Assembly (NCBI GenBank): GCA_964016985.1 | Contig: OZ024835.1 | Coordinates: forward strand, 67,906,812 to 67,970,811 | Length of the DNA stretch: 64,000 bases | DNA from: Anodontia alba | Taxonomy: Eukaryota > Mollusca > Bivalvia > Lucinida > Lucinidae | Direction: 5' to 3' | Shown: piece after piece, positions 44,001 through 56,000 of the stretch | Numbering within the stretch: position 1 is the first letter of the stretch | How the letters are laid out: each line of letters starts with the position of its first letter | Translations under genes and position numbers: made by a program | Notes under the pieces: model-generated | What the model saw: only the letters and a program-made list of their open reading frames with translations | What the model was told of the DNA's origin: nothing | Database searches by the model: none

Positions 44001-47000
44001 GTAGGTCAACTGACCATGGTCAGCATGGCCATAATGTGTTGAGTGGCCCAGTCTGGGCCATAAAACCTCACCTAATCATAGCTACAGATAAGAGGGGGTA
44101 TCCACATAATATTTTATTTATTTCTGTACTAAAATATATGTTGTGGATACTCATTGGAAGCGCCTCGCCGAGGCGCTTCCAATGAGTACCCACAACATAC
44201 GTTTTCATGGAGAAATAAGAAAGATATCAGCATTTTTGGGATGAAAAAAGCACATTATCTGTTGCTACATGCCTAATAACAAATACTAGGACACCTAAGC
44301 TCCCTTAATATTATACTTGTCATAAGCAATAACCAAGTCAATTTTGCCACTGCAGCTTCCAGTTTGCTGTCCTGCACATCAAGCCCCAGCCAAAATAGGG
44401 GTTTAATATAAAAGTAGACTCCTTTTAGAAGGGAGATAATACAATTTTGAAAGAGTTACAATCCCTGAAAGTGTATCCATTCCCCCTAGTTTAAAGGACT
44501 TGCTCAAAAATTTTGGAAAGGTTTGATAAGGAGCTGAAGTGTCCAAATATTTAAGGTAAATGCAATACAGGGAACCCTCATTACTGTGACAGCATTTGTT
44601 CCCAAAAATGTTGCCATTATAATGAATTAGCTAATGTAAAGAATCCTTCATGGACAGAATGGTATGTGAGAAAGGCCTTGTTTTATTCTAATTTCCCCAT
44701 AGAACATATGTTTTGGATATTTGTTAGAATCACCTCTCTGACATATGTTTTGGATATTTGTTAGAATCACCTCTCTGACATATGTTTTGGATATTTGTTA
44801 GAATCACCTCTCTGACATATGTTTTGGATATTTGTTAGAATCACCTCTCTGAGGTGATTCTAACAAATATCCAAAACATATGTTGCTTGAAGTTTTTATA
44901 CAATGTTTTTGCATAATTTCTCATTAACCGTCACCTCTTGAGCGAATATTTCGTGACACTCAAATTGTCGTTATAACAAATTTTGTCGTCGTATCGAGTG
45001 TTGGTATAAAGAGGGTTATCTGTAGTTATTATTTTCTGCAATTAGGTTCTTTGAAGAAGGCAAGAGTACGGTTGACAGTTACCAGTCTTTCATTGACAAT
45101 CTCAGCCAACAGTTGAAAGATATCAAACAGGCACAGCATCAGGAAAGACAAAAACTTCAAGAATTACAGACAGCCCTGAAGAACTCCATGTCCGGCTACA
45201 TAATAAAAGAGGTATGATGTATTTAGAGTTATTGGATAGATAATTTTGTGATGAAACAAAAAAGAATAAAAAAAAAACAAAAAAAAAACATAAAAAAACA
45301 TAACAGTGTTGTAAGCATTTCAAAAATCTTTTTATCGCACCTGCTTGTAGCAGGGTGCGATATAGGCGTCCGATTTTCCGTCTGTCCGTCCGTCCGTCAG
45401 TCCGTCCGTCCGTCCGTCTGTCAACATTTATGTCGACGTTCGACATTTATGTCAAAGTTAGTATTCTAATCAAATACAAGACTAAACAACCATCAAACCT
45501 TGCATGAAACATCTCCCTGACCCCCTGACTTTAGGACATAGGCATCCGCTTTTCCGTTCGTCTGTCTGTTCGTCCGTCCGTCCGTCTGTCAACATTATGT
45601 CGAAGTTCGACATTTATGTCAAAGTTAGTATTCTAATCAAATACAAGACTAAACAACCATCAAACCTTGCATGAAACATCTCCCTGACCCCCTGACTTTA
45701 GGACATAGGCATCCGCTTTTCCGTTCGTCTGTCTGTTCGTCCGTCCGTCCGTCTGTCAACATTATGTCGAAGTTCGACATTTATGTCAAAGTTAGTATTC
45801 TAATCAACTACAAGACTAAACAACCATCAAACCTTGCATGAAACATCTCCCTGATTTCCTGACTTTGCCACATAGGTGCCCGCTTTTCCATTCGTCTGTC
45901 TGTTCGTCCGTCCGTCTGTCCGTCTGTTAACAGTTCTGTAATGTCGAAGTTCGACATTTATGTCAAAGTTAGTATTCTAATCAACTACAAGACTAAACAA
46001 CCATCAAACCTTGCATGAAACATCTCCCTGACCTCCTGACTTTGTGACACAGGTGCCTGCTTTTCCATTCGTCTGTCAGTTCGTCCGTCTGTCTGTCCGT
46101 CTGTTAACAGTTCTGTTATGTCGAAGTTCGACATTTATGTCAAAGTTAGTATTCTAATCAACTACAACTCTACAACAACCATCATACCTTGCATGTCACA
46201 TCTCCCTGACCTCCTGACTTGGCATGTACATTGACCCAGTGACCATGACCTATATTTTGCGCTCCATTGACTTCAACACAATTTATGTTGACGTTCCAGA
46301 TCTTCTTAACTATAAGGCGTACAACTACCAAACCTTGCATAGTGCTTCTCCTAGATGGACTGACTCGGCAGGTACCTTGACCTGGTGACCTTGACCTATT
46401 TTTTGCGCTCCAGTGACTTGGACACATTTTGCGTCGATGTTCGATATCTCCTCGACTATAAGGCCTACAACCATCAAACCTTGCAGAGTGCTTCTTCTCA
46501 ATGTACTGACTCGGCAGATACCTTGACCTGTTGACCTTGACCTATATTTTGTGCTCCATTGACTTTGACACAATTTACTTTGACGTTCCAGATCTTCTCA
46601 ACTATAAGGCGTACAACTACCAAACCTTGCATAGTGCTTCTCCTAGATGTACTGACTCAGCAGGTACCTTGACCTGGTGACCTTGACCTATATTTTGCGC
46701 TCCATTGACTTTGACACATTTTGCGTCGACGTTCAATATCTCCTCAACTATAAGGCCTACAACCATCAAACCTTGCAAAGTGCTTCTTCTCAATGTACTG
46801 ACTCGGCAGATACCTTGACCTGGTGACAATGACCTATATTTTGGCTGCAGTGACTTTGACATAATTTACTTCAACGTTCCAGATCTCCTCAAGTGTAAGA
46901 CCTCTAGCCACCAAACCTTGCATAGTGCTTCTTCTACATGTACTGACTCGGCAGGTACCTTGACCCAGTGACCTTGACCTATATTTTGCGCTCCAGTGCC

Positions 47001-50000
47001 TTTTACACATTTTACGTCCACGTTCACTATCTCCTCAACTATAAGGCCTACAACCATTGAACCTTGCATAGTGCTTCTCCTCAATGTATGGACTCTACAG
47101 GTACCTTGACTGGGTGACCTTGACCTATATTTCGCGCTCCATTGACTTTTACACATTTTACATTGCCCTTCCATATGTCCTCAACTGTAAGGCCTTCTAC
47201 CACCAAACCTTATATAGTGCTTCTTCTCAATGTACTGACTCGGCAGGTACCTTGACCTGGTGACCTTGACCTAATTTTGCACTCCAGTGACTTTGACACA
47301 TTTTACATTGATGTTCGGTATCTCCTCAAATATAAGACCTACAACCACTAAACCTTGCATAGTGCTTCACCTCATTGCACTGGCTTGGCAGGTACCTTGA
47401 CCTGGTTACCTTGACCTATATTTGACACATTTTACGTTGATGTTTGATAAATCCTCAACTCTAAGGCCTACAACCACCATACCTTGTATACACTTCTCCT
47501 TGATCTACTGAATTAGCAGTTACCTTGACCCGTGACCTGGACCTATATTTCACGCTCCAGTGACTTTTACACATTTTACGTCGATGTTCCATTATCATTG
47601 GGCTGTGTAATACGAAAAGACAATGCTGAAAATATAGCCATTAGAGGGAATGGCACTGGCCAGGAATATATGTGCCCCACTAGGCACTTTGTCTACATTT
47701 TTTCAACCCAGTTTTCCAACTAAGTACTGCCAAGAATGAAATAAACTTATTTAATAACCACATTCTGATTGTGGCTCCTGTGACTTTTACCCCAGCAGGT
47801 GCGATGACGCCTTCCGCGGAATTCTTGTTTAAAAAATCGGGGTGGAGTTACTAAATATGGCCTACAACATTAGAAAAACAAAAATTGAGTTGGATATATG
47901 TCTCAAAGGGAGAGCACTATAAGCTTAATTGTAACGCGGTATAAACATGGGTGTCACCATTTTGAATAATTAATTAGATATTTAAATTCAAGAGAAAAAT
48001 GAATCTTGCCTGTTGACAGATATAAGCTTATTGAAAGTAAATATGAGAATGAACAAAATTACAAGTATATCGTATAAAATATTCTTGCAGATGTGAATTA
48101 CAGTAAAACCTCAATGACTCAAACACCGATGGGTCGTTTACCATGGCTAATTCAAACTCGTTTTTATCGCACCTGCTTGTAGCAAGGTGCGATATAGGCG
48201 TCCGATTTTCTGTCCATCAGTCCGTCCGTCCGTCTTTCAACATTTATGTCGATGTTCGACATTTATGTCAAAGTTAGTATTCTAATCAACTACAAGACTA
48301 AACAACCATCAAACCTTGCATGAAACATCTCCCTGACCTCCTGACTTTGCGATATAGGCGTCCGCTTTTCCATATGTCTGTCCATTTGTCTGTCCGTCTG
48401 TCAACATTTATGTCGAAGTTCGACATTTATGTCAAAGTTAGTATTTTAATCAACTACAAGACTAAACAACCATCAAACCTTGCATGAAACATCTCCCCGA
48501 CTTTACGACATAGGTGCCCACTTTTCCATTCGTCTGTCTGTTCGTCCGTCCGTCTGTCCGTCTTCTAACAGTTTTGTTATGTCAAAGTTCGACATTTATG
48601 TCAAAGTTAGTATTCTAATCAACTACAAGACTAAACAACCATCGAACCTTGTATGAAACATCTCCCTGACCTCCTGACTTTGCGACATAGATGCCCGCTT
48701 TTCCATTTATCTGTCCCTTCGTCCATCCGTCTGTCTGTTAACAGTTCTGTTATGTCGAAGTTCGACATTTACGTCAAAGTTAGTATTCTAATTAACTACA
48801 ATTCTACAACAACCATCATATCTTGCATGACACATCTCCCTGACCTCCTGACTTGGCAGGTATGTTGACCCAGTGACCTTGACCTATATTTTGCGCTCCA
48901 TTGACTTTGACACAATTTACTTTGACGTTCCAGATCTTCTCAACTATAAGGTGTACAACTACCAAACCTTGCATAGTGCTTCTCCTAGATGTACTGACTT
49001 GGCAGGTACCTTGACCTGGTGACCTTGACCTACATTTTGCGCTCCAGTGACTTTGACATATTTTGCGTCGACGTTCGATATCTCCTCAACTATAAGGCCT
49101 ACAATCATCAAACCTTGCAAAGTGCTTCTTCTCAATGTACTGGCTTGGCAGATACCTTGACCTGGTGACCTTGACCTATATTTTGGCTGCAGTGACTTTG
49201 ACATAATTTATGTCAACGTTCCAGATCTCCTCAAGTTTAAGATCTCTCGCCACCAAAACCTTGCATAGTGCTTCTCCTAGATGTACTGACTCGGCAGGTA
49301 TCTTGACCCGGTGACCTTGACCTATATTTTGTGCTCCAGTGCCTTTTACACATTTACGTCAACGTTCAATATTTCTTCAACTATAAGGCCTACAACCATC
49401 AAACCTTGCATAGTGCTTCTCCTCAATGTATGGACTCTGCAGGTACCTTGACTGGGTGACCTTGGCCTATATTTCGCGCTCCATTGACTTTTACACCTTT
49501 TACGTCACCCTTCCATATGTCCTCAACTGTAAGGCCTTCAACCACCAAACCTTATATAGCACTTCTTCTCGATGTACTGACTCGGCAGGTACCTTGACCT
49601 GGTGACCTTGACCTATATTGTGCACTCCAGTGACTTTTGACACATTTTATGTTGATGTTCGGTATCTCCTCAAATATAAGACCTACAACCACTAAACCTT
49701 GCCTAGTGCTTCACCTTATTGCACTGGCTTGGCAGGTACCTTGACCTGGTGACCTTGACCTATATTTGACACATTTTATGTTGATGTTTGATAACTCCTC
49801 AACTACAACCACCATACCTTGCATTGTGCTTCTCTTTGATGTACTGAATTAGCAGGTACCTTGACCCGTGACCTTGACCTATATTTTCATGCTCCAGTGA
49901 CTTACACATTTTACGTCAATGTTCCATTATCATTGGGCTGTATGATACGAAAAGTCAGTGCTGAAGATATAGCCATTAGAGGGAATGGGACTGGCCTGGA

Positions 50001-53000
50001 ATATATGTGCCCCACTAGGCACTTTGTCTACATTTTTTTCAACCCAGTTTTCCGACTAAGCACTGCTAAGAATGAAATAAACTTATTTAATAATCACGGT
50101 CTGATTGTGGCTCCTGTGACTTTTGCCGCAGCAGGTGCGATGACGCCTTCCGCGGAATTCTTGTTTAAGTCCCTAGGAAATTCTCTTGACAGTCCAAGAA
50201 ACCAAATGTTTATGGATATTTTAGGGAAATTTTCTTAATATATCATGAAATGTACTCATTAGAATTGCCTCATCAAGTCAATTCTAATGAGTACACTCAA
50301 CATACAATATTATTATATAGAAAATCAAAAAGACTTCCTTAAATTATCGCCAATTACTTCCCAACCTGGCACCATAATTCGCCCTCAATGGCTCAAACTA
50401 CCCATGTCTCGAATAAATTTCCATGGTCCCAAAGATGTTCGAGCCCCATTGAGGCTTTAATATAGTATTAAATACTGTTACAGATGGGATTGATTTTTTT
50501 TTTTTTTTTTTTTTGCATATTAAATTACACTGGAGCCTCTTATAAGATGGCTCATTTTAGTAAGGCTGGCTAATCAGAGCTGAAAAGATAATCAATTATC
50601 AGTCCTGGCATTGTGATCGATGATCGATTAGTAATCACTGAGGCATAGCTCTAGTTAAGGTTCTTTTTTCAATCCAAAAGTATTGATATTTTTCTTATTT
50701 CTCCATGAAAACATATGTTGTGGTACTCAGTAGACGCGCCTTCACGAGGCGCTTCTAATGAATACCCACAACATATGTTTTTGTGGAGAAATAAGAAAAA
50801 TATTAACCTGATACCCACTCTTATCTGGGCCTATGACTGAAGATTTGGTAATAGTTTTATCTGTCTGAGCATGACTCGTGCCATATGTTATACTTTATTG
50901 TATGTATTTGAACAGACAGGCCTGAGCAAACAGTCTAGACCCAGATGAGACGCCGCAAACATGCCACTCATCCAGCTACATGTATTTTAGACACAACATT
51001 GGGTAGTAAATTGTACTTTTTCAAATTTAAGATAAAGTATGGTAAGGAGTTGAGGTGTCTGAATACGGTAAAGTAACAGACACAGAAATCAAATGATAGA
51101 TTATTAGCAAATCTGTAATGATAATAATTTTTTTTTTAAATTTATCAATCAATTAATCAATTATCCGATCAGTTTTGCCAGCCTTAATTATAAGGTAGCT
51201 TTGGATATAAGATGGTTTAAAGTTTGTCTCCAAAAGTGTTGTATCCAAACAACAACGTATAGATTATATAGGAAAATGTCCACTTATGGTATGTATACAT
51301 TTTTGTTTGGATGTAATTTGGCTTTTTAGTAACATGGTTTTTGCTATGCACCCCAGCTATAAAGAGGTTGTAGTGGAGGTAATAATGTCTCTTACAAAAA
51401 TGGCATTTTCCACGACAGCATTTTCTAAATCTACAAAGCCCAGTAGCTTTCTTATATTATGCCAATTTTTCCCCTAAAAGCTTAGCTTAAGAGCTTTTTG
51501 TTTTTTTGTTGTTTTTTTTTTTGTTTTGTTTTTTTCAAATTGTTTATTGTTTGACGGCCATTTGCCTTATAGCAATATGATAGTTATTTCTTTAATATGT
51601 AACCAGTGCGTAATTTTCCTCAGCATGCTCACTTCCGCTGGTCAGGAGGATTATGGGTAATTATTTGTTGTTTTGTAGACTTTTTTCCATAACATACCGG
51701 ACTGTAAACCAAAACATTATTAACCATTAAAGTGCCATTAAAAATTGTAGCAGATGACATTCTTATTCTTTTTTAATCTTTCCAAGAATGCTTCTTTCTA
51801 TATACGGTATATATATTTTTTTTTATTTATTTGTGAAAATAAGTCTTGACATTTCATGTGAATTGTCTGCTTAGCAGACGATTCACATGAAATATCAAGG
51901 CTTATTTTCATAGATAAATTTAAAAAAAAAAAAGATGTCATCTGCAGCATTTTTTAATGGCCATTAAAGGGTTAATGCTAAACATGCTGGCTAGATCTGC
52001 AGATGACAAGTACATGATAGTTTTCTTACTTTTTACCAATTACACCTTTGTTAACACTTGCCATGCTATGGGCAAATTCAGCAGACAACAAACTGATGAT
52101 ATTTTTATTATTTTTCCTAGAAAATAGGATCTGACACTTTGTGCAAACTGTCTCCTAAGGAAGGAGACAATCAGCATGAAATATCAGATTCTACTTTCTA
52201 TGAAAAACAAGAAAAATATTTCAAAACGTTGTCTGCTGAAATTTTTACCCAGCATGCAAAGTGTTGAGCAAATATGACATGTAGTGTCTTACCATCCATC
52301 AATATTTCCTTCAACCCTAGCATTTTGCTCCTTTTCTAGTGTTGCCACTGATGACCAATTATACTCAATCGTCAGGCACTTCTGCCTCTTGTGACTGATG
52401 ATCAGAAAGAATTTTTATAGTGGACTAATTGGAAAATTTTATTTTTAGAAACATAGTTTCTCAACTTTTTATTTTTATAGACAAGTTTAAAAAAAAAAAC
52501 TTTCAATTTGGGTCATTTTACAATTGTGGTCAATGAAGATGAAAAAAAAAATGATAAAATAGCCTGAAATAAATCACTTGTTTCAACAGAAAAGTACTGA
52601 TATTTCTATTGAGTACCCACAACATGTTTTCGTGAAGAAATAAGAAAAATATTGACCTATGTATATGCCCTACATTTATGATACCTGGCATTCACTTTCT
52701 GCCAAAATTGACCTTGAACTTTTTGAGATCATTTTATGACCTTGACCTGTATGTAAGTTTTTTTATGTTCTTTCTGTCTTCCTAGCACTTACATGTGTCT
52801 CCATTCCTGATGAATTAACTTAGAAGTTTTGAAACCTGGAAGTCACTCTCTACCCAACATGGATTGAAATGGTTCAATATCATTTTGTGACTTTGACCTT
52901 GACCTACAATTCACTAATATCTTTTTTATTTTATTTTGCTACAATTGTAACATTTACTTCTGTTATACAACGATAAGTCTGATAGGCACCATCTGCAGTG

Positions 53001-56000
53001 ACATTACTTTGTATCCTATTCTTGTTAGGGAAAATTAAGGAAACTATTTTAATTGTTTTCTGCTAATATTAGAGCCAAATGGTGAGAAACCATAGCCTTC
53101 AAATCATGTTTTCCCAGCAAAGATTCAGATCAGCCTGTGCATTCACAGTTTGATCAGAACTAAGTACATTTTGGATAGCCAAGTTTCTTCATGCAGACAA
53201 TGGAGGCTCTGATTAGACTGTGCAGATACTCATGCTGATTTGAGTTTTTCGTTGGACGCACATGTCTGAAGATAGGTTCTCTCACATTTTGGCTCATTTG
53301 AGTTCAGCATGTAATAGGTTATTGGGAATTCTGCACAGGAAACATTACATGATGATTGGTTGTATTACTCTAATATTTGGACATGCGTACAGGATTGACC
53401 CACATTGTCTTTCTGGTGAAAGAATGTGCACAAATGCTGGTTAAACCGCTTTGAGGACTAAACCTGCCCAGGAAAAGTGTGGTTAGGTAAACTGACTGGC
53501 TCGACATGACCCTAATGGGGTTTGACTTGGCTGTAAAACCTCAACTCAGTCCAAATGACCATCATCATAGCTCCAGATAAGATCTGGGAGCAACGTAATA
53601 TTTTTCTTATTTCACCACAAAAACGTATGTTGTGGGTACTCTTTAGAAGCACCTGAGTTATTTCGTGGAGAAATAAAAAAAAAAATATCAGTATTTTTCG
53701 TATGCAAAAGTAGCATCTTCTGTAGCTAGGCTTGTATAGGTCTGGACAAGGTGCTTTTTTTTGAACAAAATATACTGAATTTGTTTAAATTTCTTCATAA
53801 AACCTTGTATTATTGCATAAAAAGCAGTGTCCCATGTTATTAATAGCCGTGCATTAACCGGCAAAAAGCCATGTATTAACAAGGCAATTCACGTGCTGTT
53901 AATGCACGGCTACGCAACTTTCAATATGCTCATACCTGGCCACAGAATTGCTGCCGTCACGAGATGTGTACTGCCCTGCCCTAGAATGAGCATAGTACGT
54001 GGAAATAGCGTTCACGCGACATCGGTGAAAAGGTGAAACAAAATAGTGCAAGAAATAACATGAAATATAGCAAATGTTTTCAGTTTTTATGCAAATATAG
54101 CGATCGAACATGTTTTTTCAATGCATTAACATTTGCCAGGTCCCTTGGGAAGTGTTGAAAACACCTCCCACAGGACCTGGCGAATGTTAATGCATGAAAA
54201 ACCATGTTTGATCCCTATATTATAGGTACTCATTAGAAGCACCTCAGTGAGGCACTTCTAATGAGTGCCCAGCGCATACATTTTGTGATAAAAGAGAGAA
54301 AATATTTTTGACACTGGAGAAAAGGCTTGATAAGATGCCATCTTCATCCAATAAAAAAAATTGAAAAATATATTCTTATTTCTGCATGAAATCATGGCCG
54401 ATCGGTATTCCCTTGTAAGAACAGGCAAGGACCTTTTCATGGATAGATAAGAGAAATATTTCCTTTGATACTTTTTCATTGAGTTATTGGCATGGAACAA
54501 ACTGTTGGGAGTCAGATCTGTTTGCCTTTCATTTAGCTCTTGTTTCATATAGAAGCAGATTGTATATGGATTAGTTTGCTGGCCTCGCTGGCTCAGAAGA
54601 CAGATGCGCATCTGACTGGTGATTAGGAGGTGGCAGGTTCAATCCCCGCCGGGTTTGGCAACATTCTTTCGCATAGATTAATCATGAAATATTTTCTACC
54701 GTCATTCTCTCCTTTCTGCTGATTCAAGAAGGACATTTGTCAGTTTCTGGCAAAAGAATGTGCACAATACTGGTTAACTGCTTAGAGGACTAAGCCTGCA
54801 GAGGAAAAAGTGTGATTAGGTAAACTAACCGCGCTCGACATGACCCTAATGGGTTGACTAGGCCATAAAATCTTGACTTAATCAATCAAGGAGTTGCCGT
54901 GTCCAAATGCTTAGGGTAATACTGGTTTTGTGATCATGAAGACCAAGGACTTATTGTCCTGTGTCCTCCCTGTTACCAAAATGCAAAGTTTTGTTTCTTG
55001 TGCAGGATAAAATGTTTATAATCATTTCATAGCTCTTGATAAGAGGTTTAGGTAGATAATTCTTTTTCTTATTTCCCCATAAAAACATATATTGTGGGTA
55101 CACATTGCAATTGCCTCAAGGACAATGAGTACCCACTATAAATATTTTCATGGAGAAATAAGATTATCAATCATTTTAAGTTGAAAAAAATCTTATGGGC
55201 ATAGCTCAGATAAGCACTTTTCCCATCCCAAACAAAAGTACTGATATTTTTCTTATTTCTCCGTGAAAACATAAGTTTTGGGTACTAATTAGAAGCATCT
55301 TGGTGAGGCATTTCTAATGAGTACTATTAAAAAGTGCCTTAGTGAGGGGCTGCTAATGAGTACCGGTACCCACAAGATATCATTTCATGGAGAAATGAGA
55401 AAAAGATGTGGATACCGACCCTTACCAACCCCCTCTTATCTGGAGCTGTGTGTAATGGGTCATGTTTTATTCCCTTCTCATGGTTTAGCCTAAGTACACT
55501 TTGTGTTTTGCACTAAAACAAGATGTATGTTTACACTCCTTCCCCCGTATTTCGATGTACAGATGATCTGTTTTAAGGGGACTTTATAAGCCCTCAGCAG
55601 GGGAGGCAACCGTCAAAATGTTTTTGCTTTTCTTCTGAAAGGGTCTACTCTACAAGGGAAAAAATCGCTCCCAGAGGGTCTACACTCTACAATGAAAGAA
55701 TTTGCTCCCACAGGGAGCAAATTCTTTCATTGTAGAGTAGACCCCCTTTTTAGAAGGGGCTTGGTGTGCAGGAAAGCAAACAGGAAATTACAAAAGTTGC
55801 CTCCTTTGCAAAAATGGTGTAAAATCTATTAAGTGTATGTAGTCCCATTTAATAATGAAAATTGTCAGATTTTGTTGTGTGTTTTTAGATGTATTTGTCA
55901 GAACTCCAGAAACCCTCCCCCACCCTCACCTCCCATCACAGACTCCCAATAATAAAAATTTTGGTGCACTGTATTCCCCCTTATTACTGAAAAATGTCAG

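Noticed and set aside
46182..49204. Five similar minus-strand ORFs of ~81-102 aa (pattern SQWSxKYRSRSxGQGxCRVS)
   Set aside because: They recur with the ~147-bp repeat period, overlap each other and lack any start or splice context. They are a by-product of the tandem array, not a gene family.
50637..50840. A retained host intron within element L
   Set aside because: The insert has family B structure and a 5-bp duplication, so it is a transposon, not an intron.
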